DNA from: Niveibacterium terrae
Lineage (GTDB): Bacteria; Pseudomonadota; Gammaproteobacteria; Burkholderiales; Rhodocyclaceae
NCBI RefSeq assembly: GCF_048213115.1
Contig: NZ_CP172404.1
Location: forward strand, 372,001 to 436,000
DNA length: 64,000 nt
Reading direction: 5' to 3'
Shown here: piece by piece, positions 51,406-59,446 of the stretch
Numbering within the stretch: the stretch's first letter is position 1
How the letters are laid out: each line of letters starts with the position of its first letter
Position numbers and translations under genes: made by a program
The notes under the pieces: generated by a model
Databases searched by the model: none
What the model saw: the letters and a program-made list of their open reading frames with translations, nothing else
Told to the model about the DNA's origin: nothing

Positions 51406-51915
51406 ATGAAAAAGCTGATCAGTCTTTCCCTGTTTGCGTTGCTCACCGCCTGCGCGGCGCCCGATCCCTATGCTTACGCCCGTCACGAGGATCCCGACGC
51501 GGTCTGGCGGGCGAGCCATGGGCGGATCACCGCGATGGAGCGCGTCGAACAGGCTGTGCCCGTCGCTCCACGTCCTTCCGAGCAGACTTCGGGGGCCGGA
51601 GCGGTTCTAGGGGGCGTCGTCGGCGGTGTCGTCGGCCACCAGGTGGGCCGTGGCAGCGGCCGCGATGTCGCGACCGCGGTCGGCGTGATCGCCGGCGCCG
51701 TGATCGGCAATCAGGTCGAGGAGCAGAATGCGCGCGCTCGCGCCCCCGAGTACGACGAGCCCCCTGCCGCGATGCGCTCCTGGTACAAGCTGACGATTCA
51801 ACTCGACAACGGTGGCCAGCGCATCGTCTCCCAACAGGAGATCGGTCGCCTTCTGGTCGGCGATCGGGTTCGCCTGGTCAGGGGCCGTGCCTATGCCGAG
51901 CAGGGCCAGCCATGA
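51406..51915 (+). CDS. Glycine-zipper 2TM-type outer-membrane lipoprotein (SlyB-like)
   Basis: This 169-aa lipoprotein has a lipobox LTAC after a short signal (MKKLISLSLFALLTAC). Residues about 65-105 form a glycine zipper: GAGAVLGGVVGGVVGHQVGR and ATAVGVIAGAVIGNQVE. This is the SlyB/2TM family that stabilises the outer membrane. The remainder (MRSWYKLTIQLDNGGQRIVS, LVGDRVRLVRGRAYA) is a SlyB-type beta domain. The next gene begins 26 bases downstream, so the two are probably an operon. Confidence 0.9.
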   Translation: MKKLISLSLFALLTACAAPDPYAYARHEDPDAVWRASHGRITAMERVEQAVPVAPRPSEQTSGAGAVLGGVVGGVVGHQVGRGSGRDVATAVGVIAGAVIGNQVEEQNARARAPEYDEPPAAMRSWYKLTIQLDNGGQRIVSQQEIGRLLVGDRVRLVRGRAYAEQGQP

Positions 51916-51941
51916 ACCCGGGACTTGACGAGGAGCGCGCA

Positions 51942-53891
51942 ATGAAGCGCATTCGAGAGTTTTTCCTCCGTACCGCTCTTGTTTTCGCGCTGGCGGTCGG
52001 TTTTGTCGGCGCGGTTGAAGCGGCCGATCCTCCGGGCCGGATAGGCCGGATTGCACTGATCTCGGGTTCCGTCGAAACCTGGTCGCCCGGTGACAAGAAC
52101 TGGGCCGCGGCGAGCCTGAACAATCCGCTCACGTCAGGCTGGGCGATCTGGGCCGACCGCGATGGCCGGGCCGAGATCCGGATCGGCAGTTCCGCCGTCC
52201 ATCTGGCCGGGGATTCCCAGGCGAACTTTACGCGGATCGACGATCAGGCTGTCCTCGTCGAGGCCGCGCGCGGGTCGTTCCGAGCCAGGGTGCGCAGCCT
52301 CGGCGAGAACGACCGTTTCCTGCTCGGTGCTGACGGGATTCAGTTCGAGGTGCGCCAGCCCGGCGACTTTCGGCTCGACTTCGACCCCAATCGCCGCCGC
52401 GCGACTCTGCGGGTCTTTTCCGGGCAGATCCGCATCCTCGGCTTCGGCGAGCAGATGGATCTGGTCGGTGGCCAGCAGGCCGAGATCGATACCGCGTCGC
52501 AGCGCTTCGTTAGCCTGGGCGCCGCGACGCGCAATGCTTTCGACTCCTGGGTCGATGGTCGCAACCGCGAACAGGACAGCCAGGCGTCCGCACGTTACGT
52601 CTCGCCCGAGATGACCGGCGTCGAGGCGCTCGACGATCACGGACGCTGGGAGAGCAGTGCTGACTACGGGCCGATCTGGTATCCGCGCGTCGCGGTCGGC
52701 TGGGCGCCCTATCGCTTCGGTCACTGGGCCTGGATAGGGCCGTGGGGCTGGACCTGGATCGACGATGCCCCCTGGGGCTTCGCACCTTTCCACTACGGCC
52801 GATGGGTGGACTTTCACGGCCGCTGGGGCTGGGTTCCGGGTCGCTACGAGCGCCGCCCGGTCTATGCGCCGGCCCTGGTCGGTTTCTACGGCGGCGGCCC
52901 GCACGTCGGCGTCAATGTCAGCATTGGTGTTGGCAATGTTGGCTGGTTCCCGCTGGGGCCCGCCGAGGTCTACCGCCCGGCCTATGGAGCCAGCATCAAC
53001 TATGTGCGGCAGGTGAACGTCTCCCACGTCACGAACGTGACCAACATTACCAATGTCTACAACGTTCGTCCGGGGCAGCCCGGACCGATGGACTCCTATC
53101 GCTATGCGCGCCGACCCGACGCGGCGACCTTCGTGCCGGGCGCCGTGTTCTCCGGGGCGCGTCCTGTCGGCCCGGCCTTCCGGCCGGTCGATCGCGGCCA
53201 GATCGGCAACATTCCGGTCGCCCAGCGTCCGGTCCTGCCGGAACGTCCGGTCGGCCCGTCGCCTTGGGGCGCTCAGCCGGCGAGGCCTTCGCCGCGGCAG
53301 AACGTCCCGATGCCGTCTCAGCCTTCCCGGCCCGAGCCTGCGCGCGGCGCCGATGGCGCTCAGCGTCCATGGGGGCGGTCCTCCGACGAAGCGGGGCACC
53401 GGGCTCCGGACAAAACGATCCCGGCGGCGCCGACGATGAGGCCGCTGAACGACGGTCGCCAGCCCGTCCATGAACCCAATCCCGCGGTGCAGGGGCGGGA
53501 CGATTTTCGTCGCGACGATCCGCGCGCTGCCGGCCGGCGTTCCGATTCCGGTCTCGACAACCGGCCGGGCTCACGCCCGCTCCCCGCAGCGCCGACGCAG
53601 ACGGTTCCGACCCAGACCGTGCCTGCCCGCGAGGTGCGCATCCGGGAGTCGATTCCGCCTACGGCGCCGCGCGCTCAGGACGCTTCCCGCGCCGCTCAGC
53701 CGAGACCGTCCCAGACCATCGAGACTCCGCGCGCGCCGGAACGCGCCCAAGCCCCGCACGAAGTCAGGAATCCGAACGAAGGTCGGCAGGTCCGTCCGAT
53801 CGAACGCGAAAACCAGAGGATGGAAAGGGAGGAGCGCCGCGATCAGCGGATCGAGCGCGATAACCGAAGCAACAACCGGATGATGCAGTGA
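51942..53891 (+). CDS. FecR-domain, DUF6600-type exported protein with Pro/Arg-rich tail
   Basis: This 649-aa exported protein starts with a signal peptide (MKRIREFFLRTALVFALAVG; cut near AVEAAD), then a FecR-like beta domain (IALISGSVETWSPGDKNWAA, residues about 28-200). Next is a Trp-rich DUF6600-like stretch (WGWTWIDDAPWGFAPFHYGR, residues about 270-320), then about 230 residues rich in Pro, Arg and Gln with an Arg/Glu-rich coiled tail. The start at 51942 has GAGGAG six bases upstream; ATG 51912 overlapping the previous stop is an alternative. Its role is unknown. Confidence 0.8.
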   Translation: MKRIREFFLRTALVFALAVGFVGAVEAADPPGRIGRIALISGSVETWSPGDKNWAAASLNNPLTSGWAIWADRDGRAEIRIGSSAVHLAGDSQANFTRIDDQAVLVEAARGSFRARVRSLGENDRFLLGADGIQFEVRQPGDFRLDFDPNRRRATLRVFSGQIRILGFGEQMDLVGGQQAEIDTASQRFVSLGAATRNAFDSWVDGRNREQDSQASARYVSPEMTGVEALDDHGRWESSADYGPIWYPRVAVGWAPYRFGHWAWIGPWGWTWIDDAPWGFAPFHYGRWVDFHGRWGWVPGRYERRPVYAPALVGFYGGGPHVGVNVSIGVGNVGWFPLGPAEVYRPAYGASINYVRQVNVSHVTNVTNITNVYNVRPGQPGPMDSYRYARRPDAATFVPGAVFSGARPVGPAFRPVDRGQIGNIPVAQRPVLPERPVGPSPWGAQPARPSPRQNVPMPSQPSRPEPARGADGAQRPWGRSSDEAGHRAPDKTIPAAPTMRPLNDGRQPVHEPNPAVQGRDDFRRDDPRAAGRRSDSGLDNRPGSRPLPAAPTQTVPTQTVPAREVRIRESIPPTAPRAQDASRAAQPRPSQTIETPRAPERAQAPHEVRNPNEGRQVRPIERENQRMEREERRDQRIERDNRSNNRMMQ

Positions 53892-53897
53892 CGGAAC

Positions 53898-53930
53898 AGC
53901 GGATCGCCCGAAAGGGCGATCTGCTTTCTA
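53898..53930 (+). terminator. GAAA-loop terminator after the FecR/DUF6600 gene
   Basis: AGCGGATCGCCC pairs with GGGCGATCTGCT (one G-T wobble) around a GAAA tetraloop, followed by TTTCTAATT. It starts seven bases after the stop, just before the convergent hydrolase gene. Confidence 0.85.
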
Positions 53931-54692
53931 ATTGCCGATGAAGTTTTTGACGTCGGCGCAGAAGCGCTCGCGGCATTCGTCGTGCAGCGTGTGGCCAGCG
54001 CCTTCATAGATCAGCAGGCTCGTGTTCGGGTTGCGCTCCTTCATCGCGAGGATGTTGGCGGTGTTGCTGGCCCAGCTCTTGGTGCCGTGCAGCAGCAGGA
54101 TGGGACAGGTGATCGCGTCCCATTGCGGCCAGTGGTCTCCGTTCATCTGCCGCTGCGAGACGACCATGCCGTCGTAGTCGAAGAGGTAGCGCCATTTGAG
54201 TCCGTCGTAGCGCAGGCTCTCGGTGAAGTAGGGCTCGAAGTCCATCCCGATCGCCGCGAGCGCCTGCTCCACGTCGAGAACCGTGGCGAACTCGCGGGGC
54301 AGCTTGAGGACCCATTCGTTCGAGCAATCGACCTCGGTGCCAATGTCCTCGATGATCAGCCTGCTGACATTTCCGTATCGGGCCGCGAAGGTATAGGCGT
54401 TGATTCCGCCCAGCGAGTGCCCGAGCAGAGCGGGATCGCTGATCTGTTCGTGAGCGATCAGCGCCGCGAGGTCATCGACATAGTCGTCGGTTCGGTAAGT
54501 CGGGAAATGCTCGCTCAGACCATGGCCGCGCTGATCGAGAAGCAGCAGCCGGCCGTCGTGGACGTGCTGCATGAACGAGAACATCGCGGCGCAGCCGAAA
54601 TGACCGTGCAGGCAGATCAGGGTCGGGCCGGCGCGCTCGTTGTCGAGATAGGACAGCGTCTGGCCGCCGACTTGCAGAGTCTTTCTTTGCAT
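53928..54692 (-). CDS. Alpha/beta-fold hydrolase
   Basis: This 254-aa protein has an HG oxyanion region (LICLHGHFGCAAMFSFM), the nucleophile elbow ALLGHSLGGINAYTFAARYG, an acid in ILLLHGTKSWASNTANIL and a final His in GAGHTLHDECRERF. This order fits a canonical alpha/beta hydrolase close to proline iminopeptidase- or haloperoxidase-like esterases. The substrate is unknown. It is 57 bp downstream of the response-regulator gene on the same strand and may be read from the same transcript. Confidence 0.85.
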   Translation of the reverse strand: MQRKTLQVGGQTLSYLDNERAGPTLICLHGHFGCAAMFSFMQHVHDGRLLLLDQRGHGLSEHFPTYRTDDYVDDLAALIAHEQISDPALLGHSLGGINAYTFAARYGNVSRLIIEDIGTEVDCSNEWVLKLPREFATVLDVEQALAAIGMDFEPYFTESLRYDGLKWRYLFDYDGMVVSQRQMNGDHWPQWDAITCPILLLHGTKSWASNTANILAMKERNPNTSLLIYEGAGHTLHDECRERFCADVKNFIGN

Positions 54693-54749
54693 CGGATTTC
54701 GTCCGGGGCGTTGCGGGAGCCTGAAAGTATAAATCCTCCCCTGCGCGCT

Positions 54750-55418
54750 TTACTCGAAGCGGTAGCCGACTCCGTACATCGCCTTGATCGGCTGGTAGTC
54801 CGGGGCGGCGGCTTCGATCTTGCGGCGCAGCTTGCGGATGTGGCTGTCCACGGTGCGCTCGGTGACGACGCGGTCGTCGCGGTACATGCCTTCGATCAGC
54901 TGGGCGCGCGTGAAGAGGCGGCCGGGGCGGGAAGCGAGCTGGCGCAAGAGCTGGAATTCGATCAGCGTCAGCCCGAGATCCTGCTTGCCCCACAGCGCGC
55001 GATAGGTGTCCTCGTCGAGCGTCAGGTGGGTCGGCTCGGGCGCGGGAGACGGTGCGGCGCGGCGCAACACGGTGCGGATGCGGGCGACGACCTCGCGGGG
55101 GCTGAACGGCTTGCAGATGTAGTCGTCGGCGCCCAGCTCCAGCCCCAGCAGGCGATCGAACTCATCGGTGCGCCCGCTCATGATGATGATGGGCAAGGAC
55201 GAGCGGCTGCGGATCTCTCTGCAGATGTCCATGCCGGTTCGTCCCGGCAGGGTCAGGTCGAGCAGCATCAGTTCGGTCGGGTTGTTTGCGAGCCAGGAAC
55301 TGACTTCGTCACCGCGCTTGAGCCAGACTGGCGTGAAGCCATCGGCAACCAGGTAGTCCTTGAGCAGTCGGGCGATCATCGGATCGTCTTCGACGACGAG
55401 TATCGGGTGGTTCATCAA
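54750..55418 (-). CDS. OmpR-family response regulator, BaeR-like
   Basis: This 222-aa regulator has a receiver domain (residues 1-115) with the phospho-acceptor Asp in MLLDLTLPGRTG, Thr/Ser switch at IIIMSGRTDE and Lys in DDYICKPFSP. The C-terminal winged-helix domain contains LIEGMYRDDRVVTERTVDSH and IRKLRRKIE. It overlaps the kinase gene by four bases (ATGA). The pair is closest to BaeSR, which responds to envelope stress, but that assignment is by general pattern. Confidence 0.92.
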   Translation of the reverse strand: MMNHPILVVEDDPMIARLLKDYLVADGFTPVWLKRGDEVSSWLANNPTELMLLDLTLPGRTGMDICREIRSRSSLPIIIMSGRTDEFDRLLGLELGADDYICKPFSPREVVARIRTVLRRAAPSPAPEPTHLTLDEDTYRALWGKQDLGLTLIEFQLLRQLASRPGRLFTRAQLIEGMYRDDRVVTERTVDSHIRKLRRKIEAAAPDYQPIKAMYGVGYRFE

Positions 55419-56809
55419 CAGGGTCTCCCTTCGCTGACGGGGAAATGGATTTGCCAGAGCAGGCCTCCCAGGTTGCTGTGCCTGGCCGAAAGCTTCGCTC
55501 CGTGGGCTTCGGCGATCGAGCGGGCGATGGCGAGGCCCAGGCCGTTGCCGTCCTTTCGGCGCAGCGAGGCGTCCGCGCTGCGGTAGCGTCGCTCGGTCAG
55601 CCGGTCGAGCTCGGCGTCGGTGACCCCGGGCGCGGAATCCTCCCAGGCGAGCTTCCAGTTTGTGGCTTCGCGTTCGATCCGGATCCGGATCTGCCCGGGG
55701 CTGTCCGTATAGCTCAGGCTGTTGTGCAGAAGGTTGCCGAAGAGCTGGACGAGGCGGGTCGAGTCACCCTGGATCCAAACGCCTTCCGGGAGCGAGAGTT
55801 CGCAGGCAAGGCCTGCCTCCTCTATCGCCAGACGGTGGCTTGCGATCAGTCGCGTGAGCAGAGGATCGAGCGCAACCGGAACGCTCTGGCAGGCGAAGGC
55901 CGCGGGGGCAGCCAGCGCGAGCAGGTGAAGGTCCTCGACCGACGCGGTGAGGCGTTTCAGATCTTCGCCCAGCGAGCGCAGATTGTCGGGGCTGGCCGGA
56001 TGGATGCCGTCTTCGATCGCTTCGATCTTGCCGCGCAGCACGGTCAGCGGGGCACGCAGCTCGTGTGAGATGTCGGCGATCCGCTCCTGTCTTGTCTTGC
56101 GGCTAGCATCCAGCGTCTCGGCCAGAACGTTGAACTGCCTGGCGAGCTGGCCGAATTCATCGCCGCTGTGCACTGGGATGCGGACCCCGGATTTGCCACT
56201 GGCCAGCGAGTTGGTGCCGTGGGCGAGCTCTCCGATCGGTCTGCCAATCCAGCGGGCGATTCCGGCCGCGCCCAGGCCGGAGGCGATCAGCAGGGCCAGC
56301 GCGACCGTGGCAAGAGTTCTTTGCTGCTGTTCGGAGAATGCCTGCTCGGCGGCCGCAATCGCAAAGCCGGGCGCGGGTATCACACCCAGATAACCGACCG
56401 TCCTGCCTTTCGCGACGATTGCGATCCGCGCCAGATTCGCGGGGAAATGCCGGGGGCCGAGCAGGAGCCGGCCTTGCGCGTCCAGAATCAACAGCCGGGG
56501 AGGGGGGGCGTCCCGATGCGGGGGGGGAGGGGGATTTCCGGCCATTCCAAAGTCCGGCGCAAGTCTGGCTGCGATCCAGTTCTGGGTTTTGCGATCGGCC
56601 AGCAGCGCCGGCCACGAAGGCGTACGCGCATAGGCTTCGCCGAGCGTCGTGGCGATCGGCTGGAATTGTTGCAAATCCTTTTGCTCAAGATAATGCGCGA
56701 AGTTGCGCTGAAAACTCCATAGCCCAATTGCATAAAGCAGGGTGAATATTATGACGTTGAGCGTCGCGAGGAGGAAGATCAGTTTGGCGCAGATGCGCGA
56801 GAGTTTCAT
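55415..56809 (-). CDS. Sensor histidine kinase, BaeS-like
   Basis: This 464-aa membrane kinase has a first transmembrane segment (residues about 10-30), a periplasmic sensor of about 130 residues (Pro-rich PPPPPHRDAPPP near 96), a second segment near 165-190, and HAMP (IARWIGRPIGELAHGTNSLA). The H-box is DISHELRAPLTVLRGKIEAI, followed by EDGIHPASPDNLRSLGEDLK, which resembles BaeS. The ATPase domain (LLHNSLSYTDSPGQI, GNGLGLAIARSIAEAHGAKL) is complete. It probably forms an operon with the response regulator. Confidence 0.92.
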   Translation of the reverse strand: MKLSRICAKLIFLLATLNVIIFTLLYAIGLWSFQRNFAHYLEQKDLQQFQPIATTLGEAYARTPSWPALLADRKTQNWIAARLAPDFGMAGNPPPPPHRDAPPPRLLILDAQGRLLLGPRHFPANLARIAIVAKGRTVGYLGVIPAPGFAIAAAEQAFSEQQQRTLATVALALLIASGLGAAGIARWIGRPIGELAHGTNSLASGKSGVRIPVHSGDEFGQLARQFNVLAETLDASRKTRQERIADISHELRAPLTVLRGKIEAIEDGIHPASPDNLRSLGEDLKRLTASVEDLHLLALAAPAAFACQSVPVALDPLLTRLIASHRLAIEEAGLACELSLPEGVWIQGDSTRLVQLFGNLLHNSLSYTDSPGQIRIRIEREATNWKLAWEDSAPGVTDAELDRLTERRYRSADASLRRKDGNGLGLAIARSIAEAHGAKLSARHSNLGGLLWQIHFPVSEGRPC

Positions 56810-57154
56810 CGGAAAACCTGGGTGTATATCGGACTGTCAAAAAATCATGAATTGTAAGATATGGTAGCGCTTTGCAAGGAAAATGGCTCCCGAGAGAGGG
56901 CAGCACCCATTCCCGGGGCAGGGAAACCCGCGAAGAATATGGATGTGGCATCGCCGGGTGAGTAGAGCCGGTTCAGTTTCAGATCATCCTAGCATGGAGA
57001 TTTCGTGCAAGGATTGCGAAATTCCGGGCAGGCATGTGGCGTCAAAAATATTACCAATGGAGTCACATGCGGTGTGATTCCGCCGATTGAGCGAGAATGT
57101 CCGTACCTTTGGATTTATGCGACTGCTGTTCTCTTTTCCGTGTGGGTGAATGAC
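56810..57154. other. Intergenic region, no gene recognised
   Basis: This 345-bp divergent region between the kinase and the lipoprotein gene should hold both promoters. An A/T-rich stretch (about 56827-56870, with TTGACA on the minus strand and TAAGAT) lies close to the kinase start, but I could not pair boxes with acceptable spacing. Nothing else is supported. Confidence 0.5.
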
Positions 57155-57688
57155 GTGAAAACTCCGATTGCCGTGTGCCTGTGCCTTGTCTTGCTCGAAG
57201 GGTGCGTGATTGTTCCCATTCCGGTCCGCGAACTGGTCGAAGGCGCCCGACTCGGTGCCGCGGAGATCGCGTCGGCGACCGACAAGGAAAGGGAGGTCGG
57301 GGTGAAAAAAGTCGATGTCCGCAGCGTCTGCATCGAGCTCAATCCGCAGGTCGGCGATGAGGAGGTGCTTCCCGCCCTGCGTGCAAGGATGGAGAGATAC
57401 GGGGTCACCAGCCGGGTCTTCGACGCGGGAACCGAACCCTCAGACTGCAACGCGGTCCTGAGCTATACGGCGAGCCGAACCTGGGAGAAGGTCTGGTCGG
57501 CGGGGGACGAAACCCGGCCGTATCTCGATTCCGCCTTCCTGTCGCTGAGGCGAGGCGGCAAGATCCTGGCGACCGGAGCCTATCCGGGCGGCGGGAAGGA
57601 GCCGGGGCGGAAAGCCGCGACCGGCGTCAAGATTTCCTATGCCGTCGATCAGCTGCTGAGCGGAAACCCGAGCGGGACAGCTCAATAG
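57155..57688 (+). CDS. Small lipoprotein of unknown function
   Basis: A GTG at 57155 begins VKTPIAVCLCLVLLEGC, a lipoprotein signal with lipobox LEGC, and gives 177 aa. Longer starts would place the signal internally. The mature part has SVCIELNPQVGDEEVLPALR and CNAVLSYTASRTWEKVWSAG, with two Cys (in SVCIEL and SDCNAV) that could form a disulfide. I recognise no family. Its 3' end overlaps the convergent flgH by seven bases. Confidence 0.6.
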   Translation: MKTPIAVCLCLVLLEGCVIVPIPVRELVEGARLGAAEIASATDKEREVGVKKVDVRSVCIELNPQVGDEEVLPALRARMERYGVTSRVFDAGTEPSDCNAVLSYTASRTWEKVWSAGDETRPYLDSAFLSLRRGGKILATGAYPGGGKEPGRKAATGVKISYAVDQLLSGNPSGTAQ

Positions 57689-58350
57689 ACGTTGATGACG
57701 CTGAGGAAGAGCTTCTGCATCATGTTCATCGTCGTCGCGTCGGTCACGATACCCTGACCGATCTGCTCGAGGCGGGCGTCGGCTACTTTCTTCGACGAGA
57801 TCACGTTCCCGGGGCGGACATCCCGGCGATTGATGATGCCGGTGAAGCGCAGCGCGATCGTCTCGCCGCCGTAAAGGGTTCGCTTGTCTCCGCCGACCAT
57901 CAGATTGCCGTTCGGCAACACGTCGATGATCGTGACTGTCAGCGTGCCGCTGATCGAACTGTTCTTCGAAACCTGGCCGTTGCCTTCGAAACTGCTGCTG
58001 CCTGACGCGTCGGCATTGAGGTTGAGCAGGGTCCTGAGCAGACCGCCGACCCCGGTCACACCGGGGCCTTTCGCCGCGACGCTGCTCTTGTTGTCGACCT
58101 TGGTGACGGTCTTGTCGCTATAGAGCAGGCTTTCCGCGATCTCTATCGTCAGCAGGTCGCCGATCTGATGGGCGGTCGTGTCTTCGAACAGCATCATCGC
58201 CGATCCCGAGTGGAACAGCGAGCCGTTCGGCTCGGGCGCGGTGCGGGCGATCGAGGGGCGCGCCGTGGTCGGATTCGTGACCGGAGTCTGGGTGGCGCAG
58301 CCGGCCAGCGCGATGGCGAGTCCCAGGGGGATGATCAGAGGTGCGTTCAC
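57682..58350 (-). CDS. flgH: Flagellar L-ring protein FlgH, isolated copy
   Basis: This 222-aa lipoprotein forms the outer-membrane ring of the flagellar basal body. A GTG start with GGAGCC upstream yields the signal MNAPLIIPLGLAIALAGC. The FlgH core is present: PNGSLFHSGSAMMLFEDTTA followed by HQIGDLLTIEIAE, then GTLTVTIIDVLPNGNLMVGG and ALRFTGIINRRDVRPGNVIS. The C-terminus is unusual (TMNMMQKLFLSVINVY). No flgG, flgI or other flagellar gene is adjacent, although flgH normally sits between flgG and flgI. Confidence 0.88.
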   Translation of the reverse strand: MNAPLIIPLGLAIALAGCATQTPVTNPTTARPSIARTAPEPNGSLFHSGSAMMLFEDTTAHQIGDLLTIEIAESLLYSDKTVTKVDNKSSVAAKGPGVTGVGGLLRTLLNLNADASGSSSFEGNGQVSKNSSISGTLTVTIIDVLPNGNLMVGGDKRTLYGGETIALRFTGIINRRDVRPGNVISSKKVADARLEQIGQGIVTDATTMNMMQKLFLSVINVY

Positions 58351-58545
58351 AGGCGGCTCCGGCAGAGTTGAAAACGACGTGCGAATCTCTCCGCAATTCC
58401 GGATAAGCTTGGCTGCGCTTTGCGCAGGAAATGTGCAGGAATATTGAAAGTGAGCGGTCGGCGAAGACGGGGAATACGCCTCGATGGCCGCCAGCGGGAT
58501 AGAGGTGGCCGTAGCGCGTAGAATCACGTCACCGGCAGCTATGCC

Positions 58546-58690
58546 GGCACGTCTTCAGGGCGGGGTGAAAGTCCCCACCGGCGGTAGGCGCTTTGATAGC
58601 GCGAGCCCGCGAGCGCCGTCATCTGACGGGTCAGCAGAGTCGGTCCAATGCCGACGCCGACGGTCACAGTCCGGATGAAAGAAGGCGAGG
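58546..58690 (+). ncRNA. FMN riboswitch (RFN element) upstream of ribB
   Basis: The conserved blocks appear in order: TTCAGGGCGGGGTGAAAGTC, CCCACCGGCGGTA, AGCCCGCGAGCGC, GGTCAGCAGAGTCGGT and the 3' block CCGACGGTCACAGTCCGGAT followed by GAAAGAAGG. Together they form the multi-stem aptamer that binds FMN. It sits 65 bases upstream of ribB and would reduce its expression when FMN is plentiful. Confidence 0.95.
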
Positions 58691-58754
58691 GCAGGGCTGG
58701 GCACAGCCGCGTCCACGCTTCCCTGAAACCTTCCGTCAACTTGAGGAGTGTTTC

Positions 58755-59378
58755 ATGTTCCCAGCAAGATCTTCTTCCCTTCAACAGGCGATCGCCGAGA
58801 TCGCCGCCGGCCGTCCGGTGATCCTCGTCGATGATATCGACCGCGAGAACGAGGCCGATCTCGTGATGGCGGCCGAGCATGTGACGCCGCAGTGGATGGC
58901 CCGCTTCATTCGCGATTGCAGTGGCATCGTCTGTTTGTGCCTGGATCGAGAGGCCGCCGACCGGCTTGAACTGCCGATGATGACCGCGCACAACACCAAT
59001 GCGCACGGTACGCCCTTCACGGTTTCGATCGAAGCGCGCGCCGGGGTGACGACCGGAGTTTCGGCCCTGGATCGCGCGACGACGGTGCTGGCCGCGATTC
59101 GCGATGGTGCTCAGGCTTCTGATCTGGCGCGGCCCGGCCACATCTTCCCGCTGCGCGCACACGATCGCCGTGTGCTCGGCCGGCGCGGTCACACCGAAGG
59201 CTCGGTGAGCCTGGCGGAGCTCGCCGGCCTGAAGCCTGCGGCGATCCTCTGCGAGTTGATGAACGAGGACGGCACGATGATGCGCGGCGCGACGCTCGCC
59301 GACTACGCGGCCCGCCACGACCTGGTGATCGTATCGGTCGCCGAGATCGCCGAATATCTGCAACAAAAAGCGGCCTGA
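58755..59378 (+). CDS. ribB: 3,4-dihydroxy-2-butanone-4-phosphate synthase
   Basis: RibB converts ribulose 5-phosphate to the four-carbon precursor of riboflavin. This 207-aa protein has the signature VDDIDRENEADLVMAAEHVT (metal-binding Glu residues), FIRDCSGIVCLCLDREAADR, DRATTVLAAIRDG, RPGHIFPLRA and GHTEGSVSLAELAGL. The RibA-type GTP cyclohydrolase domain is absent, so this is the short, single-domain form like E. coli RibB. The start at 58755 has GAGGAG seven bases upstream. The FMN riboswitch lies upstream. Confidence 0.97.
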   Translation: MFPARSSSLQQAIAEIAAGRPVILVDDIDRENEADLVMAAEHVTPQWMARFIRDCSGIVCLCLDREAADRLELPMMTAHNTNAHGTPFTVSIEARAGVTTGVSALDRATTVLAAIRDGAQASDLARPGHIFPLRAHDRRVLGRRGHTEGSVSLAELAGLKPAAILCELMNEDGTMMRGATLADYAARHDLVIVSVAEIAEYLQQKAA

Positions 59379-59383
59379 TAAAG

Positions 59384-59409
59384 AAAAGGCTCCCGATCGG
59401 GAGCCTTTT
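59384..59409. terminator. Perfect 26-bp palindromic terminator between ribB and rpoH
   Basis: AAAAGGCTCCCGA and TCGGGAGCCTTTT are exact inverted repeats. A-rich and T-rich ends allow use in both directions, terminating ribB and the convergent rpoH. Confidence 0.92.
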
Positions 59410-59446
59410 CATTTGTTCTGGCGGTGGGGCGGATTCGCCCGGACTG

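Noticed and set aside
51369..51941. N-terminal extension of the FecR/DUF6600 protein over the SlyB-like gene
   Set aside because: That frame is a shadow of the lipoprotein gene. A signal peptide and a good ribosome site mark the start at 51942.
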